A stretch of 64,000 bases of DNA from Pseudomonas faucium (GCF_021602585.1 NZ_BQIP01000001.1:310001-374000); one strand, 5' to 3'. Positions 34,406 to 43,462 are shown, counted from the stretch's first letter. A program made the numbers and translations. Notes: a model not told the origin generated them from the sequence alone.

Positions 34406-35668
34406 ATGCATCCTTCAAAAATCAAAGCGGCCATTGATCTCCACGAATTCCGTCAAGGCTGGAGGATCCTCATTCTGGCGGTCGCCGGAGTTGCCATCAG
34501 CATCAACGCCGCCCTGCTTTATGGCTTCGGCACTTTGGTCGTGCCCTTGGGCGATGCGTTTGGCTGGAGCAAAAGTGAATTGCAGGCGTGCATTACCTTC
34601 CTGTTTGCTGGAGCAGTCGTGTCGCTACAACTCGTGGGATGGTTCAACCTGCGCTACGGCATCAAACGCGTGTCCGTCATTTCCTTGTTGATGTTGTCGC
34701 TCGGCTACCTGGCGACCACTCAACTGACTCAGTCGATCTGGTCGATGTATATCGCCTTTGCCTTGCTGCCCATCGTAGGCATGGGCGCCTTGGCTGTTAC
34801 CTGGACGCAACTGATTAGCCTGTGGTTCGACCGCAATCGCGGCCTTGCGCTGGCCATCGGGTTGTCCGGTACTGGTGTGACCGCCGCCACCATTCCACGG
34901 CTGATGGCCTGGGGCATCGAGCAATGGGACTGGCGTGCGGCCTTCGTGATTCTCGCGCTGCTGAATTTGCTAGTGCTGCTGCCGCTGATTCTGTTGTGGT
35001 TCAAGCTGCCCTGCGCAGCAGTCCACAGTGACAACAGTCGGCCGTTGGAACAATTGCCCGGCATGGGTTTTCGTGAAGGCATGGGGTCGCTGAAATTCTG
35101 GACCTGCAATCTGGCACTCAGCCTGGTGATCTCTTCGATTGTAGGCATGGTCACCAGCACCGTGCCCATGCTGCAAGCCAGGGGTTTACCCGCTGCCGAG
35201 GCCGCGACTATTTTTGGCGGTTTTGGCATTTCGCTGATTTTCGGCCGGATGCTGATCGGCTACCTGCTCGATCGCCTGTGGCCACCGGCGGTTTCAGCAC
35301 TCAGCCTGGTGCTGCCTGCCATCGGTTGCTTCATCTACCTGAGCCCGACCACTGAATTTGCACCCCTGTTGCTGGCAGCGGTGCTGGTCGGTTTTGGCGC
35401 GGGAGCAGAATTCGATATCGCCGCTTTCCTGATTGCCCGTTACTTCGGTTTGCGAGAGTACGGACGCCTGTTTGGCATCCATCAAGGCCTCAACACCGTG
35501 GCCTCGGCGCTGGCCCCACTGCTCTTTGCCTATCTGCTGGCACGCACCGGCTCCTACACGGCGATGCTGGTCTACAGCGCCGCCTGCTGCCTGATCGGCC
35601 CCCTTTTGTTACTGACCCTTGGGCGAGTGCCGCGCTTCAATGCACAAACGCTCCCCAGCCAATCCTGA
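34406..35668 (+). CDS. MFS transporter (monocarboxylate/OFA-like)
   Basis: 420 residues from ATG 34406 (AAGGA upstream; the frame is open further upstream but runs through operator site 8). About 12 helices; MFS features include RYGIKRVSVISLLMLSLGYL and FGRMLIGYLLDRLWPP. It is clearly paralogous to the MFS at 38617-39918 (ALLYGFGTLVVPLGDAFGWS here, ALLYAFGTLVIPLEQAFGWS there). Uptake of resin acids or export of intermediates is plausible. It heads a plus-strand operon with a ferredoxin and its reductase. Confidence 0.85.
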   Translation: MHPSKIKAAIDLHEFRQGWRILILAVAGVAISINAALLYGFGTLVVPLGDAFGWSKSELQACITFLFAGAVVSLQLVGWFNLRYGIKRVSVISLLMLSLGYLATTQLTQSIWSMYIAFALLPIVGMGALAVTWTQLISLWFDRNRGLALAIGLSGTGVTAATIPRLMAWGIEQWDWRAAFVILALLNLLVLLPLILLWFKLPCAAVHSDNSRPLEQLPGMGFREGMGSLKFWTCNLALSLVISSIVGMVTSTVPMLQARGLPAAEAATIFGGFGISLIFGRMLIGYLLDRLWPPAVSALSLVLPAIGCFIYLSPTTEFAPLLLAAVLVGFGAGAEFDIAAFLIARYFGLREYGRLFGIHQGLNTVASALAPLLFAYLLARTGSYTAMLVYSAACCLIGPLLLLTLGRVPRFNAQTLPSQS

Positions 35669-35694
35669 GCCCCCAACAAGAACCGGAGCAGAAC

Positions 35695-36015
35695 ATGCCC
35701 ACTCTGACGTTTATCGAACACAACGGCACCGCCCATCAGGTCAAAGGCGACATTGGCCAATCGGTGATGCAAGCCGCGACCTTCGCTTCGGTACCCGGCA
35801 TTCCCGCCGACTGCGGCGGTGCCTGTAGCTGTGCCACTTGTCACACCTATGTCGACGAAGCCTGGCTGAACAAAGTGCAAGCAGCGGAAGGCATGGAGAA
35901 CGACATGCTTGAGTACGCCTTCGAGCGTCGTGACAACAGTCGACTGAGCTGCCAATTGATCATCAGCGAAGAGATGGACGGCATGGTGTTGCACTTGCCT
36001 TCCTCGCAATTCTGA
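35695..36015 (+). CDS. 2Fe-2S ferredoxin (putidaredoxin type)
   Basis: 106 residues. Ligands Cys40, Cys46, Cys49 and Cys86 (CGGACSCATCH, LSCQL) fit the adrenodoxin/putidaredoxin spacing C-x5-C-x2-C. It starts 27 bp after the MFS gene and is followed by its reductase. Such ferredoxins feed class I P450s, so it is the likely electron donor for DitQ and the second CYP226-like enzyme. Because the DitA ferredoxin is of another type, the cluster carries two distinct electron-transfer proteins and apparently one reductase. Confidence 0.9.
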   Translation: MPTLTFIEHNGTAHQVKGDIGQSVMQAATFASVPGIPADCGGACSCATCHTYVDEAWLNKVQAAEGMENDMLEYAFERRDNSRLSCQLIISEEMDGMVLHLPSSQF

Positions 36016-36035
36016 ATACGCCCCAAGGAGTTGTC

Positions 36036-37271
36036 ATGACCCTCGCCTCAGTCGTTATTGTCGGTGCTGGCCAGGCCGGCTTCCAGGTCGCCACCTCATT
36101 GCGCCAGGAAGGTTACGAAGGCCACATCACCCTGATCGGTGATGAACCCGGCCTGCCTTACCAGCGCCCGCCGCTGTCGAAAGCGTATCTGCTCGGCAAA
36201 ATCCAGGACACCAATCTGTTGTTCCGTCCAGCCGACTTTTACGCCACCCAGCGCATTGATTTGTTGCACGACCAGGTGACTGCGATTGATCGCCAGAACC
36301 GTCGCGTGGTTCTGGCCTCGGGCGATGCTATCAATTATGACCATCTGGTCCTGGCCACCGGTGCGCATAACCGTCCTCTGCCAGTGCCGGGAGCCGATTT
36401 ACCGCAAGTCTTCGGCATAAAAACCAAAGCCGATGCCGATGCACTGGCGCCGCTGGCCAAGGCTGCGCGTAATGTAGTGGTGATTGGAGCCGGTTTCATC
36501 GGCCTGGAGTTCGCCGCGGTGGCTGCGGCGCTGGGGGCTAACGTGCACGTGCTGGAACTGGCCGAGCGACCAATGGCACGGGCGGTTTCACGGGAAATGT
36601 CCGAGCTGTTCCGCCAGGCGCATGAACAATGGGGCGTGCACTTCGACTTCCGCGAGGGACTTAGCCGCATCGATGGTGACAACGGCAAGGTATGCGCCGT
36701 GCAAACCGCCGACGGACGCGCCCTGCCCGCCGATCTGGTGGTGTTTGGTATTGGCGTGATTCCCAATGCACAACTGGCAACCGAAGCGGGTTTGGCGATC
36801 GAGAACGGCATCAAGGTCGACGCCAACCTGCTCACCTCTGACCCAAGGATTTCAGCCTTGGGCGACGTTGCGAATTTCCCTTGCCTGCAGAACGATGAAA
36901 AACATACTCGCCTGGAGTCGGTGCAGAACGCCGTAGATCAGGCTCGCGCCGTGGCGGCCCGCTTGATGGGTAAACCGTCGCCGTATGGTGCCCTGCCCTG
37001 GTTCTGGACCGATCAGGGCGACCTCAAGCTGCAGATCGCCGGACTCTCCCACGGATACGACAGCACCGTGGTCCTGGGTTCGGCTCAGGACAAACAACTG
37101 TCGGTCCTGTGTTTCCGCAATGATCGATTGGTGGCGGTGGAATCCTGTAATCGCATGGGCGATCACATGGCGGCTCGCAAGATTCTCTCCCGCGCCCCCA
37201 GGCTGACCGCAGCCGAAGCCTCTGCAGAAGGCTTCGATCTCAAAACCTGGGAAGCAGCCAACCGCGACTGA
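36036..37271 (+). CDS. Ferredoxin reductase (putidaredoxin reductase family)
   Basis: 411 residues. FAD motif VVIVGAGQAGFQVATSLR at the N-terminus, NAD motif VVVIGAGFIGLEFAAVAAAL around residue 150, the second FAD contact ISALGDVANFP, and a C-terminal dimer-like domain (FWTDQGDLKLQIAG). It transfers electrons from NADH to ferredoxin. It is the only reductase of this kind in the window, so it may serve both P450s and the DitA dioxygenase. A terminator follows 25 bp after the stop. Confidence 0.9.
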   Translation: MTLASVVIVGAGQAGFQVATSLRQEGYEGHITLIGDEPGLPYQRPPLSKAYLLGKIQDTNLLFRPADFYATQRIDLLHDQVTAIDRQNRRVVLASGDAINYDHLVLATGAHNRPLPVPGADLPQVFGIKTKADADALAPLAKAARNVVVIGAGFIGLEFAAVAAALGANVHVLELAERPMARAVSREMSELFRQAHEQWGVHFDFREGLSRIDGDNGKVCAVQTADGRALPADLVVFGIGVIPNAQLATEAGLAIENGIKVDANLLTSDPRISALGDVANFPCLQNDEKHTRLESVQNAVDQARAVAARLMGKPSPYGALPWFWTDQGDLKLQIAGLSHGYDSTVVLGSAQDKQLSVLCFRNDRLVAVESCNRMGDHMAARKILSRAPRLTAAEASAEGFDLKTWEAANRD

Positions 37272-37296
37272 TCCTGCACGAAGACCCAACCCCATG

Positions 37297-37325
37297 GCCG
37301 CACCCGATTCTGAGTGCGGCTTTTT
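37297..37325 (+). terminator. Rho-independent terminator after ferredoxin reductase
   Basis: GCCGCAC ... GTGCGGC stem with a 10-nt loop followed by TTTTT. It ends the MFS-ferredoxin-reductase operon just before the next SDR gene. Confidence 0.8.
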
Positions 37326-37348
37326 CTTGCAAAGACGGGAGCAACGCA

Positions 37349-38182
37349 ATGAATAAAGTCTGGTTTGTCACCGGCGCGACCCGCGGCCTGGGCGCTGCCA
37401 TTGCCAAAGCCGCCCTGGAAGCCGGGGACAAGGTCGTGGTCAGCGGACGACGTATCGAACCCCTTCAAAATGCCTTCGCCGACTATGGCGAGCGTGTCCT
37501 GGCCGTGGCGCTCGACGTGACCGACGAGTCCCAGGCACTCAGTGCCGTAGAGGCTGCGGTGGCACGTTTTGGCCGAATAGACATTCTGGTCAACAACGCA
37601 GGCTACGGCCAACTGGCACCCTTCGAAGACAATCTCGCCAGTGAAGCCGACAAGCAATTTGCAACCAACGTGTTTGGTGTGTTCAACGTCTGCCGCGCCG
37701 TACTGCCCGTCATGCGCCGGCAGCGCAGCGGTCACGTGTTCAACGTGTCGTCGATGGGCGGTGTGGTAGGGATGGGTGGAGCCGCACTGTATTGCGCCTC
37801 GAAATTTGCTGTGGAAGGTTTTTCCGAGTCACTGGCTCAGGAAGTGGCCCAGTTCGACATCAAGGTGACGCTGGTGGAACCCGGTGTATTCCGTACCGAC
37901 TTCCTTGATCCCAGCTCCGCGGTCTTCGGTACACGTGGGCTGGAGGATTACGCGACCTTCACTGCCAAGGTCAGAAGCGCGTCGGCCGCCTACAACCACC
38001 AACAAACCGGCAGCCCGGCGAAACTGGGCGAAGCGCTTGTGCACCTGGCCAATAGTGAACATCCACCGTTGCGCTATCTGGCAGGTTCCGACGCCTACCA
38101 GCAGGTCAGTGACAAGCTCAACAAAATGCTCGCGCAAATCGAACTCTGGCGTCACCTGTCCTTCTCCGCCGATGGTGTGTAG
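37349..38182 (+). CDS. Short-chain dehydrogenase/reductase
   Basis: 277 residues. NAD(P) motif TGATRGLGAAIAKAALEAG, ILVNNAGYG, catalytic Ser region FNVSSMGGVVG and YxxxK in LYCASKFAVEGFSESL. The extended C-terminus is typical of oxidoreductases annotated as SDR family, substrate unknown. GGGAG precedes the ATG. It sits between two terminators, so it may be transcribed separately; no good copy of the 25-bp palindrome lies close upstream. Confidence 0.85.
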   Translation: MNKVWFVTGATRGLGAAIAKAALEAGDKVVVSGRRIEPLQNAFADYGERVLAVALDVTDESQALSAVEAAVARFGRIDILVNNAGYGQLAPFEDNLASEADKQFATNVFGVFNVCRAVLPVMRRQRSGHVFNVSSMGGVVGMGGAALYCASKFAVEGFSESLAQEVAQFDIKVTLVEPGVFRTDFLDPSSAVFGTRGLEDYATFTAKVRSASAAYNHQQTGSPAKLGEALVHLANSEHPPLRYLAGSDAYQQVSDKLNKMLAQIELWRHLSFSADGV

Positions 38183-38188
38183 CAACCC

Positions 38189-38227
38189 ATGCGAACAGCG
38201 CAGCCATAGTGGCTGTGCTGTTCGCAT
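38189..38227. terminator. Bidirectional terminator between convergent genes
   Basis: 18-bp inverted repeat with one mismatch and a 3-nt loop (TAG), starting ATGCGAACAGCGCAGCCA. It lies between the ends of the plus-strand SDR and the minus-strand SnoaL-like gene. Confidence 0.8.
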
Positions 38228-38241
38228 AACGGCTTTGAAGC

Positions 38242-38592
38242 TTATTGGTTGATGAAGTACCTCACAAACAACTTACCTTCCTCGAACCGATACAACTCAA
38301 TCGTTTCGATGCCGCCTTCCTGCTCGCGAAAAGCATTCAGGTGATGACACGCCGCCTCATTGCCATTGACGATGCATTGGCGCACCTCGACCCGAATATT
38401 CGGTTGCTGCTGCGCCCACATTCCCTCCAGAACCTGCCAGGCGTCGTGCTGTGGTTTGCCGACGTATTCGATACTCAAGCCATTGCTCGATACGCTGCGG
38501 TAGTGAGCGAAAAATCCCTCTTTGTCGCCCCGGTTCCAGCAGTCGATCTGACCATGCAGGAAGTGGTCGATTGCGTGTTTGTCCATGCTCAT
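38242..38592 (-). CDS. SnoaL/NTF2-like small protein
   Basis: 116 residues with the cone-fold pattern of SnoaL-like proteins: FLHGQIDCWNRGDKEGFFAHY near the N-terminus and ETIELYRFEEGKLFVRYF near the C-terminus. Family members are isomerases, dehydratases, cyclases or non-catalytic binding proteins; ketosteroid isomerase belongs to the same fold, which is suggestive in a polycyclic pathway. A specific activity cannot be assigned. It is downstream of the MFS gene on the same strand. Confidence 0.7.
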   Translation of the reverse strand: MSMDKHAIDHFLHGQIDCWNRGDKEGFFAHYRSVSSNGLSIEYVGKPQHDAWQVLEGMWAQQQPNIRVEVRQCIVNGNEAACHHLNAFREQEGGIETIELYRFEEGKLFVRYFINQ

Positions 38593-38616
38593 TTCACATT
38601 CATCCTCGGATATGGG

Positions 38617-39918
38617 TCAGACGTGTTGCTGCGTTTGCAGGTATTGTTGTCGAGCCAGAAAGGCCGGCTCCATCTTCAGCCACAGCAGAATGGTCGGGCC
38701 GATGATGGCGCAGCAGAAACAACACACCAGCACCGCCGAGTAACTGCCGTACACTTCATAAAGATGACCGAACAGCATGGGCACCAGCCCGGATACCACC
38801 GTGATCAGGCACAAGTGCAAACCGAAGATTCGCGCGTAGTCTTTCAGGCCGAAATAGCGTGCCATCAGGAATGCCGCCAGATCGAACTCGGCCCCGGCAC
38901 TGGCGCCAATGCACAAGGTGGCGAGCACCAGCAACGGGATGTTCTGCGCTCCCCCGAAGAGAAAAATGGCACAACCCAACGCAGGTAGCGCCAGGCTCAC
39001 GGCCGCGACCACAGAAGGTGAATAGCGGTCCAACAGATAGCCCACCAACAAGCGCCCGCAAATGATGGAAATGCCGAACGTACTGAAGATCTGGCTGGCT
39101 TCCTGCGCACTCAGGCCCTTGCTTTGCAGCATGGGCACCATGTTGGTGACCATGCCCACGGTCAACGATACCGAGAGAATCAAGGCGATGTTAAAGCCCC
39201 AGTAGGTGCCTGAACGCAACGCCTGTTTGAAAGACATGCCGCTCAGCTCGGGAAGCGCCTCCTGCACCGCCGAATCAGTGTTGACGGGCTGCGCTGGCAT
39301 GCGTAACCACATTAATGACAGCGGTAGCGTGAACAGCAACGGCATCGCGCCCAGGGCAATGAATCCGGCTTGCCAGCCGTAGGCTGCAATCAGTCGCGAC
39401 AACAGTGGCGGCAGAATCATCGCCATCAGCCCCGTGCCACATAGGATCACCGCCAATGCCAGGCCACGATTACGCTCGAACCAGAAATTGACCAGCTGTG
39501 TCCAGGTAATCGCAATGGTCCCCGCACACACTATCGGCATCGCAAAAAACGCCAAGTACAACCAGCCAATCGAACCCTGAATTCGAGTGATCGCGAAGTA
39601 GCCGATGATCTGCAGTACGATCGACACAATCGCCACGCGGCGCAAGCCGTAACGACGATAGAGCGGCCCGACCAGTTGCGTGGAAATCGCCACGCCGGCA
39701 AACAGAAAAGTGATCGAGGCCTGCAAGTCACCCCGGCTCCAGCCAAAGGCCTGCTCCAGCGGAATGACCAGGGTTCCGAAGGCATACAGCAGGGCAGCCG
39801 TTATGCTGGTGCAAATGCCGAACAGCCCCAGTAGAACCACGTGCCAGCCACGCTTGAACTCGGAGAAGTCATTGCCCTCAAGAGCCCTTGCATTGCCGTT
39901 GTATTGTTCAGTTGTCAT
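38617..39918 (-). CDS. MFS transporter (OFA-like), paralogue of the 34406 gene
   Basis: 433 residues from ATG 39918, with AGGAG upstream (the longer frame adds 14 unlikely residues). About 12 helices; motifs RYGLRRVAIVSIVLQIIGYF and CGRLLVGYLLDRYSPS. Close similarity in sequence and length to the MFS at 34406 shows a local duplication. The two may transport different resin acids, or one may import and the other export. It follows the SDR at 39964 closely. Confidence 0.85.
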   Translation of the reverse strand: MTTEQYNGNARALEGNDFSEFKRGWHVVLLGLFGICTSITAALLYAFGTLVIPLEQAFGWSRGDLQASITFLFAGVAISTQLVGPLYRRYGLRRVAIVSIVLQIIGYFAITRIQGSIGWLYLAFFAMPIVCAGTIAITWTQLVNFWFERNRGLALAVILCGTGLMAMILPPLLSRLIAAYGWQAGFIALGAMPLLFTLPLSLMWLRMPAQPVNTDSAVQEALPELSGMSFKQALRSGTYWGFNIALILSVSLTVGMVTNMVPMLQSKGLSAQEASQIFSTFGISIICGRLLVGYLLDRYSPSVVAAVSLALPALGCAIFLFGGAQNIPLLVLATLCIGASAGAEFDLAAFLMARYFGLKDYARIFGLHLCLITVVSGLVPMLFGHLYEVYGSYSAVLVCCFCCAIIGPTILLWLKMEPAFLARQQYLQTQQHV

Positions 39919-39963
39919 GACCTGACTCCTGACGCAGCCGCCTTCACGGCCACGCGACATGAT

Positions 39964-40752
39964 TTATTCGCCCTTGAGGATTTCTTCGACTTTTGGCAGC
40001 GCGATCATCGTGGCGCCTCCGTCCACCAGCAGCGAAGTACCGGTGATATACGAAGCCTCGTTGGAGCTCAGAAACAACACGGCATTGGCAATGTCCGCAG
40101 ACTCCCCCAAACGCCCCACCGGGAAGTGCGCAGCAAGTTTATGCGGCAGTTCGTTACCCAGAGTTTCCAACATGTGGTCCGTGCCGATAAGCCCGGGCTC
40201 CACGACATTGACCAGGATATTCATCGCACCAAATTCCACCGCCAACCCACGAGCGAATGCATTCATGAAGGCTTTGCTGGAGCCATAGGCAATCAAGCGT
40301 GGTGTGTATTTGCGGTTGGCTTCACCGGAAGAAATGAAGATCAACCGGCCTTTGTCGGCGGCTTTTGAAAGGTATGGGGCGCTGTCCTTGGCCAACCAGA
40401 ACAGCGATTGAATATTGCTGCGAACGATATGGTCGAATGTGTCGTCGGCCATCTCCGCGATCAGTCCATGGTTGGTGTCAGCGGCGCAATGCACCACGAT
40501 GTCCAGGCCACCAAAGTGCTCCATACCACCCTGTACCATCGCCTTGATCGCATCGCGATCGGCGATGTCGCCGCCGACCAGACAGGCTTGAGCGCCCAGT
40601 GCCTTGATTTGTTCGATGGTTTCTTCGCCATATCGAGCGGTGCGTGCCGATACCACGACCTTGGCGCCCTCTCGGGCATAGGCCAGAGCGATGGCACGTC
40701 CCATGCCTCGACCGGCACCGGTGACCAGCACTACTTTGTCACGGAATTTCAT
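39964..40752 (-). CDS. Short-chain dehydrogenase/reductase
   Basis: 262 residues. NAD(P) motif TGAGRGMGRAIALAYAREG, catalytic YxxxK in LIAYGSSKAFMNAFARGLA and Ser in FISSGEANRK are intact. Substrate unknown; one of seven SDRs here. It heads a short minus-strand group with the MFS and SnoaL-like genes. A REPIN separates it from the gene upstream. Confidence 0.85.
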   Translation of the reverse strand: MKFRDKVVLVTGAGRGMGRAIALAYAREGAKVVVSARTARYGEETIEQIKALGAQACLVGGDIADRDAIKAMVQGGMEHFGGLDIVVHCAADTNHGLIAEMADDTFDHIVRSNIQSLFWLAKDSAPYLSKAADKGRLIFISSGEANRKYTPRLIAYGSSKAFMNAFARGLAVEFGAMNILVNVVEPGLIGTDHMLETLGNELPHKLAAHFPVGRLGESADIANAVLFLSSNEASYITGTSLLVDGGATMIALPKVEEILKGE

Positions 40753-40802
40753 CGCGGATCCTCATTGTTGTTATTAGTAGAGGCTACTGAAGCAACGCAA
40801 AT

Positions 40803-40910
40803 CCTCTGTAGGAGCGAGCCTGCTCGCGAAAAACCCGAAAGCACCGTTGGGTATCAGACCTAGCGCGTTATCGTTCACGCCCATCGCGAGCAGGCTCGCT
40901 CCTACAGAGG
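40803..40910. repeat. REPIN (two inverted REP sequences)
   Basis: A perfect 27-bp inverted repeat: CCTCTGTAGGAGCGAGCCTG and following bases at 40803-40829, its reverse complement at 40884-40910. Each arm is the Pseudomonas REP; the pair with a ~54-bp spacer is a REPIN. Confidence 0.9.
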
Positions 40911-40919
40911 GACACAGGT

Positions 40920-41951
40920 TTACAAGTCACTGCCCGGCACATTCCGCGCCGAACCGTTACGCCTGTCCGACTCGCCCCAACCCAGCCAGTGCGACGGCTC
41001 GCGGGTATCGCCCACTCGGCGCCAGCGCCCTTCCTGCTGGGCGGTGATCGGGAAGCCACCGACAAAGTCGATCATTTCGCCCTTCTCGTCCGGCAAGAAT
41101 TCCCACTCTTCCTTGCCTTCAAGCACGATTTTCGCGGACTTCAGGAAGTAGCTGCCGTCCTTGTGCTCGGTTTGCCCTTCGATATCGGTGGTGACCCGCA
41201 CTTCGCCTTTTTCATTGTTGAAAATGGCGTAGCCCAGATGGTCGTGACCAACCATGAAGGAGCCGGTATCCCAGGTGCCGTCCTTGTATACAGTGACAAA
41301 GGACCACCAGATCACGTGCTTGTTGTTGTTCACCACCAGGTCTTTCTTGAAGTGGATGGCGCCACCTTCAGCCATGTAGAACTGGTCCAGGGCCATGGCA
41401 CCTTTTACCGGGCGCCCTTCGCATACACCGGCGATGTCCCACAGTTGCGAAACGTAAAAGGTGCCCCACTCCACGCCCGGCAAGTACCACTGAAGTCCAG
41501 GGCCCAGCAGGCGGCCTTCAAGGTGAAACAGGCCTTCTTCCTTCCAGGTCACGCGTTCGCTGCTGGCGGTGATCTCCCAGGCGTTTCCGGCTTCACCCGG
41601 CTGACTGGCCCAGCGTGCGGTATCACCTTCCAGGCTGTGCACCGGCAAAGGAGTCAGCGCTTGCCTGGCCATTTTTTCGTGGTCCATGCGCAGGTTGACG
41701 TTGTCGACGTGGTTGTTCAGGTAAAAGAATTTGGTCGGATTTGGCGTGCCATTGGGCGCCATCAGCGAGCGGACGAATGAATAAATGTTGCCCTGCTCGT
41801 CGCGCACCGATCCGAACGGCGAACTCTTGCTCAGGTGCAGGCCAAAGAAGCCGCGCTCGGCCGACATCGAAGCGCCGGTCACGTTGTGCGGCCCGACCAG
41901 TTGTTGAAAGCCGAAATCACCGCGCTCTGGAATGGTTTTGAACGTTCTCAT
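40920..41951 (-). CDS. Conserved protein of unknown function, possibly lipocalin-like
   Basis: 343 residues, no signal peptide or membrane segment. It is rich in aromatic residues and beta-type segments (GLQWYLPGVEWGTFYVSQLW, ITAQQEGRWRRVGDTRE). The general look is that of AttH/CrtC-like lipocalin-fold proteins found in steroid and terpenoid clusters, but this is a weak impression. It lies 50 bp upstream of the second P450, same strand order P450-last, so it may be co-transcribed with it. A role in binding or converting a hydrophobic substrate is speculation. Confidence 0.6.
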   Translation of the reverse strand: MRTFKTIPERGDFGFQQLVGPHNVTGASMSAERGFFGLHLSKSSPFGSVRDEQGNIYSFVRSLMAPNGTPNPTKFFYLNNHVDNVNLRMDHEKMARQALTPLPVHSLEGDTARWASQPGEAGNAWEITASSERVTWKEEGLFHLEGRLLGPGLQWYLPGVEWGTFYVSQLWDIAGVCEGRPVKGAMALDQFYMAEGGAIHFKKDLVVNNNKHVIWWSFVTVYKDGTWDTGSFMVGHDHLGYAIFNNEKGEVRVTTDIEGQTEHKDGSYFLKSAKIVLEGKEEWEFLPDEKGEMIDFVGGFPITAQQEGRWRRVGDTREPSHWLGWGESDRRNGSARNVPGSDL

Positions 41952-42002
41952 AGTGCCCTCTGTTGTTTTTGTTGAGGCTTGGAAGCGGGGCTATAATCCG
42001 GC

Positions 42003-43280
42003 TCAGTCCCAGATCACTGGCAGTTTGGAAACCCCACGCAGCTGTGCTCCGGCGATCTGCGGTACAGGTTCGTTCGGGTCGAGACGCAAGTTGGGGAACA
42101 GGTCGAGAATCGCGTTGACCGCGCAACTGATTTCAACCTTGGCGACAAACTGGCCGATGCACATGTGCGGGCCGAAACCGAAACCAAATGACGGCTTTGG
42201 TTTACGGTCAATGTCAAAGACATCCGGGTTTTCGAAGGCGTCTTCGTCACGGTTGGCAGAGACCACCATGCATTGGACGAAAGAACCCTTGGGAATCTTC
42301 ACGCCATGAAACTCCACTTCCTTGGCGGTCTCGCGCACCTTGAAGGTGGCCACCGGTTCAAAGCGCGTGGTTTCGTCCATCAACTTGCCGATCAGCGATC
42401 GATCAGCTTTCACTCGATCCAGCAGTCCGGGCGTTGTGAGCAGCAGAGTCATGACCGAACCGAACATGCGCGTGGTGGTTTCGCCGGCGGCCGGCAGCAA
42501 CGAACGGGTGAAGGTGATGACTTCGTGATCGTCCAGCGTGCGGCCTTCGTATTCGGCGCGCAGCAAGCGGCCAATCACATCGTCACCCTGGCTGCCTTCG
42601 GCGCGTCGTTGCACTACGACTTCCTCCAGAGCGTCGTACAAACCTTTGACGGCGATACCGGCCTGCCGCCGCGCCTCGACCATTTTGGCCGGGTCAATCT
42701 GATTACCGCCTACAATTGCCAGGGCCCAGGCAGCGTATTGCTTGTACTTGGACGGGTCATCCGAAGGGAATCCCATCAAGGCGTACATGACGCGAATCGG
42801 CAATTCGAGACCAAACTTCATCAGGTCGGCTTTCTTCGCTGGGAGCATCGGCTCGATGTATTCCTGGCGAATGACCTGGTCGATCTGTGGACGCCATTTA
42901 TTCACGGTGTCGGGCATGAACGCAGGTTGCAGCAAGGCGCGCACCTTACGGTGCTCGTCTCCGTCCATGGCCAGAATGATCAAGCCATCGAAAAATGCCC
43001 CCAGGCCTTCGGCAATAAAGCCACTGGTATAGGTCGCGCCATCGCGCAGTACCGCCATCACGTCCTGATACTTAAACAAGGCGTAGGTCGGGCGAGTGCC
43101 CTGCTGGGTACCGGCATTGGTCGGGACGCCGAACTGAGTGATGAAGTCGCCCTCATAGATCGGCGACTTCAAGCGCTGTTCGCGGCAGACCGCGTGAATA
43201 TCAAGGTCAGTGCCGCGATACATTTCCGATACCGCGGAATAGGCGGTTGCCAGGTCCAGTGCTGCGCTTTCGTTGCTCAT
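42003..43280 (-). CDS. Second cytochrome P450, CYP226-like
   Basis: 425 residues from ATG 43280 (GGGAG upstream), the same length as DitQ and alignable throughout. I-helix LLPAAGETTTRMFG, ExxR in DETTRFEP, heme loop with ligand Cys at about 374 (GFGFGPHMCIGQF). Burkholderia xenovorans LB400 also has two CYP226 enzymes, DitQ and DitU, with different abietane substrates; this gene is probably the DitU counterpart, but I do not assign the symbol. Unlike DitQ it is divergent from its own TetR gene, with a perfect palindrome between. Confidence 0.88.
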   Translation of the reverse strand: MSNESAALDLATAYSAVSEMYRGTDLDIHAVCREQRLKSPIYEGDFITQFGVPTNAGTQQGTRPTYALFKYQDVMAVLRDGATYTSGFIAEGLGAFFDGLIILAMDGDEHRKVRALLQPAFMPDTVNKWRPQIDQVIRQEYIEPMLPAKKADLMKFGLELPIRVMYALMGFPSDDPSKYKQYAAWALAIVGGNQIDPAKMVEARRQAGIAVKGLYDALEEVVVQRRAEGSQGDDVIGRLLRAEYEGRTLDDHEVITFTRSLLPAAGETTTRMFGSVMTLLLTTPGLLDRVKADRSLIGKLMDETTRFEPVATFKVRETAKEVEFHGVKIPKGSFVQCMVVSANRDEDAFENPDVFDIDRKPKPSFGFGFGPHMCIGQFVAKVEISCAVNAILDLFPNLRLDPNEPVPQIAGAQLRGVSKLPVIWD

Positions 43281-43372
43281 CAGGATCTCCCGTCTTGTTT
43301 TTCTTCTACTTGCACACCAAGATTGCCCGGCTGCCGATCTATGGTATGCGGTTGTGTCGGCACGGGCGGCCC

Positions 43373-43401
43373 GCTTCGTTTGACTCGGGGTCAAACGAAG
43401 C
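43373..43401. promoter_or_regulatory. Perfect 12-bp-arm palindrome, probable TetR operator
   Basis: GCTTCGTTTGAC-N5-GTCAAACGAAGC lies between the divergent P450 (start 43280) and TetR (start 43463) genes, 92 and 61 bp from the starts. Position and symmetry fit an operator for the adjacent TetR. It is unlike the 25-bp motif. Confidence 0.75.
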
Positions 43402-43462
43402 CCACCGGTAAAATGCTTCAAAGTGTGAATTGTCAGAACCCATCAGGCATGAGGAGTACGAG

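Noticed and set aside
40803-40910. The inverted REP pair as a transcription terminator or small RNA
   Set aside because: The arms match the common Pseudomonas REP; there is no T-tract, and a REPIN explains the structure.
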